A stretch of DNA of 64,000 nucleotides from Malachius bipustulatus (taxonomy: Eukaryota; Arthropoda; Insecta; Coleoptera; Melyridae), in the NCBI GenBank assembly GCA_910589415.1, contig OU342632.1:47729341-47793340 (forward strand), read 5' to 3'. The stretch's first letter is position 1. Every line of letters starts with the position of its first letter. Shown one piece after another: positions 48,401 to 57,157 of the stretch. Made by a program: the position numbers and the translations under genes. Below the pieces are notes generated by a model that had not been told where the DNA came from, made no database searches, and worked only from the letters and a program-made list of their open reading frames with translations.

Positions 48401-50033
48401 GTTTTATTTACTGTTTTCTCCAGTATTGGCTCCCTTAAGAAGATATGACCACTTTTGTGAAAAAAAAGTCACAACACTGCACTACCCTTCTTGAGGAAAA
48501 AATAATGTGTAGTTCTACAATAATACCCAGATAGATTTTACCATGGAAACATATGAAATGGCAAATCCAACAAAGTTAAAAACAATAATCGTTGCGCGGA
48601 TACATATTCGATGATATTATTCAAAATTTATTTTAGTTGCATTGTTGAGCTCGAATTTGAACAACGATGCCACATTGAAAAATTGTTTTGAACTCAGGGA
48701 ATAGGTAAACTTTAAATGCCTGTAATTCCGTTCCCGATAATAAAAAAAATAAAAAACAAACACTATCGTAATAGTTATGTCAAATCATGTGCTTTGCCAG
48801 TGTAGGTTGTTTAAAGTTGACTGCCATTTTGATTTAAATTTTCGAAAAAGGACACCCTATATCTCGGTAACGAAGCCGAGGAAACCATTTTTGTTTTAAA
48901 TTTACAGTCTTTCTGAACATCCTCTACAACACCCTGTATACCGTGTCCGCCATTTCGGGATCACCCTGTATATGACTCGAACTTACGTAGACACACTGTA
49001 TAAACATCAATAAATATGTAGTAAGTATTCCGTTAAAAAAATATGCAAAGTAATCGAACAATTTGTTGAAATTAACAATTACATAGCTGCCTAAAGACTC
49101 AAATGATCATACAGAACATTAACAAAGAACACAAGAAATATTATTGCGTTGAATTGATTGCGTAACTGAGAAACTCAAAAATAATTTTGCTGTCATAACA
49201 ACTACTCGATTAACATGCTACCCAGTTCAGTCCGTAATTGGATTACTTGCCCCAGTTTTTAACTCAATTGGTTTTTCTTTTTTAAACTTGATCAATGAAC
49301 ATAATGTACACATACATATTCGCAGCTGTGACATTTATTTCTTGTAGTTCAGACAAGTTGAGCTAGTTGTATTTTTTAAGCCTGATAGGACAACGGCATG
49401 AAGTATTATAAAATCTCATCCAACAACAGACATTGCAACATTAACAGGTTATTATGTAACTTTAACACAAAAATTATTGTGGTAGAATAAAAAAGAAAAA
49501 AATTGCATTAGCCATATGTTTTTTTTATGGTATAGCAAGCTTTAGCAAGCACAATAATAATTATTACATTTTAACTTAAGTCACTTTAACTCAAAGGCTT
49601 TTTTTTAACTTAACTAAAAAGTAAGTTTAACTTTTTGGTTTTCTTACACTCCTATCCCAGAATGGCAACAGAATGGTGTTGCGGGTAAAAATAAAATTAA
49701 ACTAAGATTATTATAACAATATTTGAAGTAAATAAAATTTAATTTTTTTAAGTTTTAGGTATAATAAACAATAATAAATTTAAATTTATATTAAAGAAAC
49801 TAAATTTGTCTGAATATCACAAATTATCACATCTTCAAGAAATGCTAAAAAATTACGATTCAAAAGTAGAATTATTGTTATTAATATACATAACACCTAC
49901 TACTCAAATAAAATATAAAGCTATTGATAGATCGACAATAAGTAATTTATGTGATTCAAATGACGAGTGTTAAATTTACATGCCTTACATTATAGTATTA
50001 CATAATAGTGTGGGTACTCACTGTGAATGACAT
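27334..50033 (-). CDS. RR-2 cuticular protein (gene 2), three exons over 22.7 kb
   Basis: Chitin-binding structural cuticle protein, 143 residues, secreted. Exons in transcript order: 50022-50033, 45589-45893, 27334-27448 (12 + 305 + 115 bases). Both introns have GT-AG ends and the phases join exactly: ACA|TCT, then AG|A to make Arg. Residues 1-24 are a signal peptide ([14 protein letters not shown] core). Residues 25-75 are a linker rich in Pro, His, Asp and Glu. Residues 76-137 form the RR-2 domain ([45 protein letters not shown]). The protein ends PPPAHGR. No frame damage is seen. The second intron is 18.1 kb, almost entirely transposons. It has no Ala-Pro repeats, unlike gene 1. Confidence 0.9.
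27790..28005 (-). pseudogene. THAP-like zinc finger fragment inside intron 2
   Basis: The minus-strand frame gives QCAGYNYC, then MFVRFPSDP and DCMHIL. The spacing of a Cys pair, a FxRFP block and a later Cys/His resembles a THAP DNA-binding domain as found in P-element-like transposases and THAP proteins. The expected Trp and strict C2CH spacing are missing and there is no ATG, so it is a relic or a distant match. Confidence 0.3.
28165..28313. mobile_element. 149-bp palindromic MITE, TAA target
   Basis: Arms tgcccgtattcacaaacgat... and ...atcgtttgtgaatacgggca pair over about 43 bases; TAA lies on both sides (28162-28164, 28314-28316). The three-base TWA target suggests PIF/Harbinger affinity. 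Confidence 0.85.
28640..29080. other. GC-rich unresolved segment, possible LINE leader
   Basis: GC content is well above the surroundings (cccgtgtcagggttgctag, ccgggcgggggctaatcc). It opens with a small dyad (aattccgagtt and aactcggaatt). It is similar in texture to 60300-60660. It may be a 5' leader of a non-LTR element in plus orientation, but no coding sequence follows it. Confidence 0.35.
29180..31858 (-). pseudogene. LINE ORF2: reverse transcriptase, RNase H, CCHC knuckle
   Basis: 892 codons stay open. The palm motifs are [25 protein letters not shown] and the catalytic [10 protein letters not shown]. RNase H begins at [19 protein letters not shown] (about residue 625), with [12 protein letters not shown] and [20 protein letters not shown] carrying the Asp/Glu/Asp/His set. 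The C-terminal knuckle is [18 protein letters not shown]. The protein ends LLEWM. A frameshift near 31880 separates it from the endonuclease frame, so the Met at its start is internal. The long undamaged frame suggests a fairly recent insertion. Confidence 0.9.
31863..32402 (-). pseudogene. LINE ORF2: endonuclease C-terminal part
   Basis: GCDANSHH (catalytic Asp/Asn block), [13 protein letters not shown] and [13 protein letters not shown] (the final SDH) are present in order. The N-terminal Glu block is missing because the element is 5'-truncated. A one-base slip in an A-rich run near 31880 breaks it from the RT frame. Confidence 0.85.
32440..34400 (+). pseudogene. Jockey-like LINE ORF2, 5' and middle part
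   Basis: Plus-strand frames spell [14 protein letters not shown] and [21 protein letters not shown] (endonuclease), [13 protein letters not shown] (catalytic GDF), DSSDHKLVS (SDH), then RT landmarks [61 protein letters not shown] and VDDST, where it is cut by the MITE at 34401. At least five frame changes occur. It continues at 44840-45180. It lies in antisense to host gene 2. Confidence 0.85.
34515..36136 (-). repeat. 3' LTR of the Ty3 element
   Basis: 1622 bp, TG...CA on the plus strand. Equivalent to 42750-44369. Any short frames inside it (for example near 35705) occur identically in both LTRs and are not genes. Confidence 0.95.
36137..36146 (-). promoter_or_regulatory. Polypurine tract
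   Basis: ggaggagtgg on the minus strand directly abuts the 3' LTR, where plus-strand DNA synthesis would be primed. Confidence 0.75.
36147..37660 (-). other. Ty3 3' non-coding region
   Basis: About 1.5 kb between pol and the polypurine tract with no frame longer than about 77 codons and no envelope-like features (no signal peptide, no transmembrane helix). It contains the tandem array at 36254-36535. Confidence 0.6.
36254..36535. repeat. Five ~58-bp tandem repeats with alternating variants
   Basis: Units start with cttcctaaag at 36254, 36311, 36369, 36427 and 36485. Units 1, 3 and 5 carry accaacagac and units 2 and 4 carry actaatagac, so the array is A-B-A-B-A. Confidence 0.9.
37667..38473 (-). 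pseudogene. Ty3 pol, integrase catalytic core and C-terminus
   Basis: Same frame as the upstream pol, separated only by an in-frame TAA at 38474-38476. Contains [13 protein letters not shown] (second catalytic Asp) and [10 protein letters not shown] (catalytic Glu), then [11 protein letters not shown] and a C-terminal GPY/F-like fold ([11 protein letters not shown] to FHIQDLKPF). No chromodomain is recognised. The stop falls just after the first catalytic Asp segment, so this copy's integrase would not be made without readthrough. Confidence 0.9.
38474..40866 (-). pseudogene. Ty3 pol: protease, reverse transcriptase, RNase H, integrase start
   Basis: Entered by a -1 shift from gag; the frame is open from before 40828. 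Protease [15 protein letters not shown] with [26 protein letters not shown] and catalytic FVYLDDIV; RNase [16 protein letters not shown]; integrase HHCC finger ([15 protein letters not shown] to CTTCGAHK) and the first catalytic Asp in SLDLMGPF. Ends at the in-frame TAA at 38474. It otherwise shows no damage over nearly 800 codons. Confidence 0.92.
40849..42432 (-). pseudogene. Ty3 gag, one in-frame TGA
   Basis: ATG at 42432; the frame runs to TAG at 40849-40851 (about 527 codons) with a single in-frame TGA at 41971-41973, shortly after residue 153. The N-terminal part is Leu/Glu-rich; the central part resembles a retrotransposon capsid ([23 protein letters not shown]); the C-terminal nucleocapsid has a CX2CX4HX4C knuckle ([14 protein letters not shown]) and a Cys-rich CFGCG...CPRCG. 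gag normally makes the particle shell; here the TGA would truncate it. Confidence 0.88.
40861..40867 (-). promoter_or_regulatory. -1 frameshift heptamer CCCAAAA at gag/pol junction
   Basis: Read in gag frame the bases are C CCA AAA, a canonical X XXY YYZ slippery site, ten bases before the gag TAG. A shift back by one at this point enters the open pol frame directly. A downstream stimulatory structure was not identified. Confidence 0.65.
42730..42747 (-). promoter_or_regulatory. Primer-binding site of the Ty3 element
   Basis: The minus-strand sequence tggtgccggtgtccagga starts two bases after the 5' LTR. TGG matches the complement of a tRNA CCA end. The tRNA species is not assigned. Confidence 0.65.
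42750..44369 (-). repeat. 5' LTR of the Ty3 element
   Basis: 1620 bp, near-identical to 34515-36136. Substitutions noted: c/t near base 8, a/c in aattta(a/c)atactg, and two in ggcagttgac versus ggtagtggac. Confidence 0.95.
44840..45180 (+). pseudogene. Jockey-like LINE ORF2, continuation after the insertions
   Basis: [16 protein letters not shown] picks up where the RT palm stops at 34400, then [15 protein letters not shown] and [18 protein letters not shown], the region that matches the relic at 6951-7440. The sequence loses frame and ends near 45180. It lacks part of the thumb compared with a complete copy. Confidence 0.8.
45190..45588. other. Intron 2 flank; MITE end fragment
   Basis: About 45275-45345 resembles the right end of the MITE at 25058-25259 (cagccacacaaatct, cttaatgagtcttta). 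Nothing else is recognised before the exon 2 donor. Confidence 0.5.
45589..45893 (-). CDS. Gene 2 exon 2 (signal peptide end to mid RR-2)
   Basis: The acceptor ttctcacag precedes 45893 and the donor AG|gtaagt follows 45589. The frame from TCT CTG TCC supplies most of the signal peptide. The internal ATG at 45849-45851 is not the start, because it would skip the hydrophobic segment. Confidence 0.9.
45894..46490. other. Intron 1, single MITE end
   Basis: A lone tacagggtgttg end lies at 46264-46275. A short gaga/taagtgagaa-rich stretch (46088-46250) has loosely repeated ataagtgaga words. No gene. Confidence 0.4.
46499..46611. repeat. 113-bp palindrome
   Basis: aataatgacgtttctacgtt and aacgtagaaacgtcattat pair, as does the inner gacaatccaataata with tattattggattgtc, leaving a loop of about 35 bases. 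Confidence 0.75.
47700..48222. mobile_element. Inner MITE 1, ~60-bp inverted ends
   Basis: cagggtgtattataacgtcc and ggacgttataatacaccctg, continuing inward (gcataatattagcaccacgc against gcgtggtgctaatattatg). TA duplicated on both sides. 523 bp, non-coding. Confidence 0.88.
48335..48968. mobile_element. Inner MITE 2, ~28-bp inverted ends
   Basis: cagggtgatcccgaaatggc and gccatttcgggatcaccctg with TA on both sides. 634 bp. Only the ends pair; the interior differs from inner MITE 1. Confidence 0.88.
48999..50015. other. Intron 1, no recognised feature
   Basis: Strongly AT-rich. Nothing is supported before the exon 1 donor. Confidence 0.4.
50022..50033 (-). CDS. Gene 2 exon 1 (first four codons)
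   Basis: ATG TCA TTC ACA followed by the donor gtgagt (50016-50021). It encodes MSFT, phase 0, exactly as gene 1 encodes MVSK before its intron. A TATA box lies 59 bases upstream. Confidence 0.8.
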
Positions 50034-50085
50034 TTTTCCAATTCGCTCTACATTTATACGCGTGTGATGAACGAGTCTGGTACTC

Positions 50086-50092
50086 TTATATA
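50086..50092 (-). promoter_or_regulatory. TATA box of cuticular protein gene 2
   Basis: tatataa on the minus strand, 59 bases before the ATG at 50033, matching the spacing in gene 1 (65 bases). Confidence 0.65.
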
Positions 50093-50372
50093 CCAACCGA
50101 TAACCAGCCTATACTTACACCTGGGAGCGGTTCACCAAACCATTAACCATAAACCACCAACTCTGCTTAAGCACTGTTCACACTATTCGCAAGAAGAGGA
50201 ATAAATATTTTTAGCCAACTGCAATAAAAGGGGACTCGGAATTTACATGCAACTCGAAAATTTTTAGAAATTTCAAACCGAACTAGGTAGTTTGATTTTT
50301 TTTATTCCCATTCGATAGAGCTCTAAAAGTTAGCATAGAGAAAGACGTGTACCTACGGTTTTCCTACATCTA

Positions 50373-51075
50373 TTCGGAAAAATTTTCGGTATGACCGAAG
50401 GAACCACTGGCGTAGAATCCGGGGTCGCCGACACCTTTTGTGTCGTAAAAAAATTCTTAAGTTTTTTTTTTGTTTTTACGGAATGCCAGAATAAATTACA
50501 ACAAAAATTGCATATTATAAAATTTCAATAGCACACACCGTTTTCGTTAAAAATACGTAGCGCTTTTAACATTTTTTTTTAATTATTTTTATTTAATAGT
50601 CTTATAAGATAAGTATAAACTGATAGACTCGCCAGATAAAGCTAAAGTATTAAGAAAACTCATAAAAAGATTTTTTTTTTCGATACCTATTGTTTTCTAG
50701 CCGAGATTAAAAAAATATTTGAAAAATCATTTGAACTTTCTTCACATGTAAGCTTTATCTACAAGCCCTTCAATTTATGATACTCATCTAATAATGAGCC
50801 CTCATAATATTGATGGCTGTTAGACTATTGGATAAAAAAATAAAAATAAAAAAATGCTAAAAACTCTACATTTGAATTTTTCTCGAAACCTTTAGTTTCC
50901 ATCGAAATTTTATAAGTATTCTTTTTTATAGTGATTTAACCAGGCATTCCCAAAAAAAAAACAATAAAAAAAATGAAAAAACCCGTTCAGAATTTTTTTA
51001 CGATACAAAAGTTGTCCTCTGACCCCGGGTTCTATGCCACTGAGTGCTTCGGTTATACCCAGAATTTTTCCAAAT
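50373..51075. repeat. ~700-bp palindromic element
   Basis: Left ttcggaaaaattttcggtat...gcgtagaatccggggtc pairs with right gaccccgggttctatgccac...aatttttccaaata. Inner T-rich parts also pair (acaccttttgtgtcgt with acgatacaaaagttgt). No target duplication is visible. Confidence 0.65.
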
Positions 51076-51309
51076 ACTGGTTGTTAAATAGAAAGCCTAT
51101 ATACAAAAATTCAGAATTATTGGTCCACTCTGTAGAAAAATACAATTAAAAAACAGTCTTACAGATTGACACAAACGTACCTATCTCGGTTGAAAAACAT
51201 TTTCGGAAAATAAATTATTTGAATTTTCCTAAAATTTTAGATTAATCCACAAGTCATTCAATTTATGGTAGGTGGGTACTTACCACTGAATCACCTTGTA
51301 GGTATACTT

Positions 51310-51545
51310 AGTGTGTCATGTCAACGTGAGTTGGAGTCATATGGAAAACTTTTTTTTATATTGTAGGAAAAAAAGTTATTCTTCATAAAAAGTTGTGCTT
51401 GATCTGAAACCTAAAATGAAATAGTCAGACATCAAATTTAATTTTGCAGTCATTTAATTTGTCCGAAAACAGAAATCATCCCAAAGAGTAAAAGTATTAT
51501 TTACGACAATATCAAAAAAATTTTATTCAAAAAACTTTATACTAA
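51310..51545. repeat. Fragment of the 47406 MITE family
   Basis: Shares actttttat-type and tcagacatcaaattt phrases, plus caaagagtaaaagta near 51495, with 47430-48330. Degraded, no ends. Confidence 0.5.
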
Positions 51546-51894
51546 GTAAAGATAAAGATACTTTATACTAAAAAATACAGTTTAAATAAAAACTAAAATA
51601 CCTACTGATAAAACACACATTTATGAATTGAATATAATAAGGCTTTGCGCCTGCACCCTCAATACAACTTTACTTTCAATCCCCAAAAATGATCCCCTAT
51701 TTTTCTTAACAGATTACACCCCTAATTTTTTTCTCAGCAGGATTACTGACTTCGCTCTGAGAGAAAAACTTTATTGAATAAAGTCGACTGCCCATTTAAC
51801 TTGGGTTGCATTAATACACAGCATATCGATCAATCAAAAAAATGACATAAATATTAAAAATTGTAACATAAATAATAATTAAAGAACATTAATT

Positions 51895-53410
51895 TTAGGA
51901 ATAAATGTGTTTGTTTATGATTCTGATGGAATCTATTAAAATTTGTTCAGAAATTTCGTTAATTATTTCTGAGTTCAGGTTAAAGCGATTGAAGAATTCA
52001 ATTACACTTTTACCGATTGTACCACGACTACCAAACCAAAGGCCGATGACTTCCCATTTGCGCATGCCAAAACTTGGTGAATATTTGCTCTGGTAAAAAT
52101 TAAAACATTTTTCAAAAATATTCTTTCTTTCTAATTGAATTTTATCATCTTGATGACAGTCATTACTTTCAAAACGAATTGTAGGGTCGATAATAAAGGC
52201 AGAGTCTGTTTTTGGATCAAATGCAATAATATCACTGAAGCGATTAAGACCATCAGTGTCTACGGCGTGTACTTCTTCATAGCATACAAATTTTTTCTCT
52301 CTTAAAACTTCAGTAATTCGGTGTTTAACATTATGATGGCGGTTAATGATTAGGTTGTTGTTCGCTTTACAGTTTCCAATTACATGGGAGGGTATTTCTC
52401 TCTGCTGTTCGTTGCATCGTCGGCAGAGGTTGGAACTGTGATTTGAACCAGGGACACCATTCAAGTTTGCGTAATTAATGTTGAGTTTGATAGCTGAAGT
52501 CCAGTCGGATGTTGATAATTTGCTCTTTGTGAAAATAAATTTATTCGTTTTTGTATAAGTTTGAAAATGTTTGACTCCTATTCCTTGATATGAGCATTTG
52601 TTCCATTCTTCAAAAGCTGATAATCTAAGTTTGGTTCGAATTTCTTTGGTGGATTTGCCTTCGATTGATAATGATTGAAGGCAGTCTAATTGCTCCTTTT
52701 TAAAATCACATACAGAATGTAAAAGACTGTCGTCAATAAGATCTAGTTTCTTTGCTATTGCAAAAGGTTGTAATTTGACTTCCCATTTTGCTCTCATTAA
52801 AGCTAGTCCTCGAAGATTACGTGAAGCATAAAACATATTACTATTTGTGTTGCTCGGAAGTCCAATAATTTCTTTAACTGTTCTTCGAATCATAACGTCT
52901 AAACCATCAGTAACATATGAAGGGATTTTGTTGATCGGAGCAGATTGTATAGGATAGATTAATGTTGGAAATATATATTGATTAATGATGTTAATTTTCT
53001 GATCTGGTTTTAATAGGGGAGAACTTGACAGCTTTTGTAATTTTGTTTGAAGACATTCAATTATGTTATCATCGAATATTAGTTCACTTTCAAAACTGCA
53101 TCCTAAATAGCGTATTCGTTCATTTTGCTTCAGACTTCTTATGATATGTCCATTTGATAGTTTAAGAGGAATATCAGTAAGCTTACCAGAAGAAATATTA
53201 ATAGCATGACTTTTGCTATGATTGATTTCAAGACCTATTTGATTAAAAAGGTCCTCTGTTAGATCGATTGTTCGTGTAGCTGACTGTTCATTTGATGCTG
53301 TTACTACTTGGTCATCTGCAAAACCAGTTAGACATAGACGATCATAATTATTGTCAAGTTCATAATTAAATATAATGAAATGCGATCTATGAAAATCTAA
53401 GCATTCTAAG
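51895..53410 (-). pseudogene. R2-group LINE fragment: RT end, zinc knuckle, restriction-like endonuclease
   Basis: The minus-strand frame is open for about 500 codons, starting inside the RT palm: CLTGFADDQVVTA has the catalytic FADD, then LEINHSKSHAIN, IRYLGCSFESEL and the thumb. The C-terminal part has CRRCNEQQREIPSHVIGNC (CX2CX12HX4C-type knuckle), then the restriction-like nuclease with FSDIIAFDPKTDSAFIIDPT (Asp-rich core). C-terminal nuclease order marks the R2/NeSL-type branch of LINEs that nick DNA differently from Jockey or CR1. 5'-truncated near 53410; the stop is at 51895-51897. The remaining frame is intact, so the insertion is not old. It is not in rDNA. Confidence 0.85.
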
Positions 53411-53419
53411 TACGAAGTT

Positions 53420-54770
53420 GAATTATTTTTGACAAACTACTGTGAAATTATACCGCGACTATTCTTTTCAACCCGAAACGTGGCGTTTCAAATTGGTTAT
53501 TGTTATCATTACGCTTTATTATCGTCAAGTGTAACCGCGGAAATGAAAGTATGGCGAGAGCATAATTTCATTTTAAAAAGACCTATAAAAGTGTATTTTT
53601 TTACTCCTTGGCAACGCTGGCTTCTATGATAGTATATTGTTTTTTGCAAGCTTAATATATTGCTTAGATTTTTAAACACCGTATGTCATTCAGAACAAAG
53701 TCCGTAATTTTGCTGAGCAAAAAAAAATGGTCGTGTAAAAAACAAGTAGAGGATGATTAAGTTGCTTTGAAGGTGCAGTCACAAAGCCTTAAGGGTATAT
53801 TTGAAATAACGCGTCTATCTCTTGAGTAAGAAAATTCAAGACACCCTGCATATGGCACGATTAAGTTTAAAAAGTCATACTTATGTGACGTCATACTAAC
53901 CGTCCGAATTAAGATATTTCATTTCACCAGAAACAGTTAAATTTCACGGTGTGAACGAGCGTAAATTATTAAATGAATCATTCAAACAATGAATTGAACG
54001 GTTCAAGTCAGTTTGACAGACACTGACAACTACATAAGATTTATTCACGTAATGACATTCTATCCTCTGTGTTGTGCATTTAATTCTCGTTCAAAACCAA
54101 TGTTTACGTATATTTATTTATGCGGGATGGAGTGTTTAGACAAACTGAACGGTTTCTATGAGAACCACGTAAATGAAACAAAATAAATCGAACTATCAGA
54201 AGGATGTGTATTCTTAATCGATACATATGACTTTTTAAACCTAATCGTACTATAGCTTGTATTTCTAAGGGTACATACGAGTATACTTAGTGCTATAATG
54301 TATTCATTCAGGTCAAACTTTACGTCAAAATACAGAACATTATGGTGAGTCGGAAACGGTTGCAATGTTAGTGTGAAACGTACCTAACAAACTTAAAACT
54401 GCAGGTTGCTTTTGATTGTCTATTTTCCTCTACACCTTTCACCGAATAACGAACATGATGTGCAATAAAATAAATTAAACTAGATTGTCATTTGCTGATT
54501 TATCCCTTTGGGATAATTAATATCTTGATATATATCAACTGTAATATAAGCACATTAGTGCTCCAGTTTGGTATAGGAATAAATTAGTTCTTGTTTGTTT
54601 TGAATTCGCCATATCATAAACCATTACGCAATTGTCATAATAATACATAGAGGTACTCGTATTAAGAAAATTTCAAGATCATTGAACAAAAAATAGTTTT
54701 TTTCAAACGACCTTACCTTACTATCGGAAAGTAGGTTTTTCGTATCATACTCGTATTTGTCGAGTTATAG
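53420..54770. other. No supported feature
   Basis: One degenerate MITE end (acaccctgcata, 53842). AT-rich otherwise. Confidence 0.4.
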
Positions 54771-54774
54771 TATA

Positions 54775-55934
54775 CAGGGTTAGAACTATTTAAAGGGCCA
54801 CTACAAGGATATCTTAAACCCATTGAAGATACGAGTTCGGTTAAATTAGAGAAAAGATGCGCTCTTTTTAGATGAGTATTTTGCGAAAAATAAATTTGAA
54901 ATATCCCCAGTATTTCCGAAAATAACCTGAAAAAAACTGAAAAATCGAGAAATTTTATTTTTGTCTTATCTTTCTTATAATTGGAAATTAAGAAATAATT
55001 TTTCGTGGGCTTACATAAGTCGCCAACAGCTACTCACCTGACGTTTCAAAAATTTTCAAAGCCGACTATATCCCAGAGTTTTCATAGTCAACTTTCGTTT
55101 TTCTTAGGACCGCCATATTATTTTTTTATATCGTTCGATAAGAAAAAAATAATGGAACCCAAAAATTAATAAACTTCAGAAAAAAATTCCAAAATTTTTA
55201 TTCTTCTTTTTTCAAAAAAAAAATTTTTTTCTGAAAAAGGTCAACATTAAGTTATACTGCTTTCCTTATAGAGTTTTTTAATTTCTCTATGATATTCGGT
55301 CTAAAAAGTTGTATTTAAAAAAAAAGAATAACCAAAATGTTTTTAAATTTATTTTTTGAAGTTTATTAGTTTTTGGTTTTCATTATTTTTTCATATCGAA
55401 CGACATAGAAAAAAATATGGTGGCCATATGAAAAACGAAAGTTGACTATGCAAACTCTAGTTTTCATGACTATGAAAACTCTAGATTTCATAGTCACTCT
55501 AGTTTTCATAGTCAAGGTCTAGTCGACTTTGAAAATTTTTAAAACGTCAGATGGGTAGCTCTTGCCGACTTATGTAAGCCTACGAAAAAAAACCTGCTAG
55601 AGTGGATGTAAAGTACTTAGGTGTGAGCCACAATAGACCGCTTGGTCGCAGTAAAGGTGTCACTAATCGACCCACTGAATATAACTAAACTAACTAAACT
55701 AAGCCTACGAAAACTTATTATTTATTAATTTCCAATAATAAAAAAGACATGAAGTAAACAATAAAACTCGATTTTTCATGATATTTCAGGAACAGTCACA
55801 GATATCTCGCATGTTTTGACCGATTCGAGATGGTCAGGTCACAAAATTGCGCATATTTTTAACGGAACTCGTATCTTCAATGGTTTGAGATTTGAGATAT
55901 CCCTATAGTGGCCCTTTAAATACTTCTCACCCTG
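54775..55934. mobile_element. Palindromic MITE with CAGGGT ends, TA target
   Basis: Left cagggttagaactatttaaa and right tttaaatacttctcaccctg pair, as do longer inner arms (gacttatgtaagcc with gggcttacataagtc; aaagttgactatg with catagtcaacttt). TA on both sides. About 1.05 kb without the LINE fragment inside it. Includes a local cluster of tttcatagtc repeats at 55455-55515. Confidence 0.8.
55589..55700 (+). mobile_element. Severely 5'-truncated LINE 3' end with target duplication
   Basis: ctgctagagtggatgtaaag matches the last codons (LLEWM stop) and 3' UTR of the LINE at 29085-32402, ending in ataactaaactaactaaact. aagcctacgaaaa repeats on both sides (55576-55588, 55701-55713), a clean LINE target duplication. 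Confidence 0.85.
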
Positions 55935-56021
55935 TATATACTATTTACGAATGTTAGGAACATTTTGTCAATGGAAGAGAACTATTTATGTTTGGAGGGG
56001 AAAGGCACCGACGACGCCAAT

Positions 56022-56068
56022 GATAATAATAATTATAATAATAATTATAATAATAATAATTAATTATT
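56022..56068. repeat. (AAT)n-type microsatellite
   Basis: taataataattataataat repeated with interruptions. Confidence 0.85.
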
Positions 56069-56639
56069 GACTGATATTATAATTTGTTACTGCTAATGAT
56101 TGACGTTTTTTGGACAATTTGACTTGAAATTAAATCTGAATTTAATATTTTCAGGGATAATTATATGTATAGGGTATGCGCTTCTACCGCATAAATAGTG
56201 AATTTTTATGCGATTAAATTCTGACAGTCTTTTTTACAGCCTTTCAATTCACGGCCTTTTAAATTGGCTTTCTGTATTTTCATAATCATATCATATTAGT
56301 TGTTTACTCGAAAAAACGAGCTGTTTCCTATTAATTTGAAATCATACAGACTTCTCTTATATTACTGCCTTCCCCTGGGTTGACCTTCGTGTATCAAAAA
56401 TGTCCCAACTCATCTAACATGGGACAGAGAAAAGTGCGTACGTTGAAGCAACCGGGTAACCGGGAAGAAACAGTAGTAGCCAAGCGATCGTGGAAGACAG
56501 TCGGAAAAAAATAAACAGCCCTTTTTGAAACTACCCTTAAATTCTGAGAAAAATATACAGGGGCGTTTTGAAAAGAAAAATTTTAGAGAAAAAAATCATA
56601 ATCATAGTGAAATAAATTCGAATATCTCCGCTATTTTGA
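56069..56639. other. No supported feature
   Basis: No gene or bounded repeat is seen. Confidence 0.4.
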
Positions 56640-57030
56640 TCATTTGCTTCTTGAAATTTTCGAAGGTTAAAGGTTATTTGTCCACTGCGAAAATTTCATT
56701 TCAATTCCTTCAAAAAATGTGCTCATAAACGGTTATAGGAATTTAGCCATTTTTACCCTTTCCATTCCCACGCCACTGGCTTATTGTTTGGAAAATTGCA
56801 ATTTCTTCACACCAACGCAATTTCCACAAATTTTCTTCCAATCCTGTTAATTTAGTTTCAAAGTTTTTATTCCATCTTACTTATACAAAGGATAAAAAAA
56901 TAGCATTTTTTCCGAAAACTCAAATGGCCGGCATTTGAAGCGGCTAGACCAATTTTGCTCAAATGAAATCTCAGACCACTTCTTGCGGATATCTTACAAT
57001 TTCAGTCCCCTAGACGGGAAACCTTAATAT
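56640..57030 (+). repeat. Copy of the terminal part of the window-start foldback
   Basis: gctcataaacggttatagga, cacgccactggcttatt, tcctgttaatttagtttcaa and ggatatcttac occur in the same order and orientation as at 2855-3135. Roughly 80 percent alike by eye. Confidence 0.75.
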
Positions 57031-57084
57031 CGCATTTAATTTTTTTATTTGGAAATAATTTGTACAGAAGAAATAAACCTTATC

Positions 57085-57157
57085 ATCGCCCTGCCAGGGT
57101 TGGAACCCGGGACCTTTCTAGGGTCTATTACCTTATCCACTCGACTGCGGTTACCTA
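57085..57157 (-). repeat. tRNA-derived SINE-like segment
   Basis: On the minus strand: box A-like gcagtcgagtggataagg, a variable part, then box B-like gggttccaaccc at tRNA spacing. It resembles a Ser/Leu-type tRNA but the arms do not close cleanly, so it is not called as a tRNA gene. Confidence 0.45.

Larger units (their letters stand above)
47406..48998. mobile_element. MITE carrying two other MITEs
   Basis: Ends cagtgtgtctaatacgtaag and cttacgtagacacactg, with TA at the right. Its own sequence is 47406-47699, 48223-48334 and 48969-48998 (about 436 bp). Related sequence occurs at 7505-7720 and 51310-51540, which supports treating the three pieces as one element. Confidence 0.65.

Noticed and set aside
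57085..57157. Functional tRNA gene
   Set aside because: A and B boxes are present but acceptor and anticodon arms do not pair convincingly; kept only as SINE-like.
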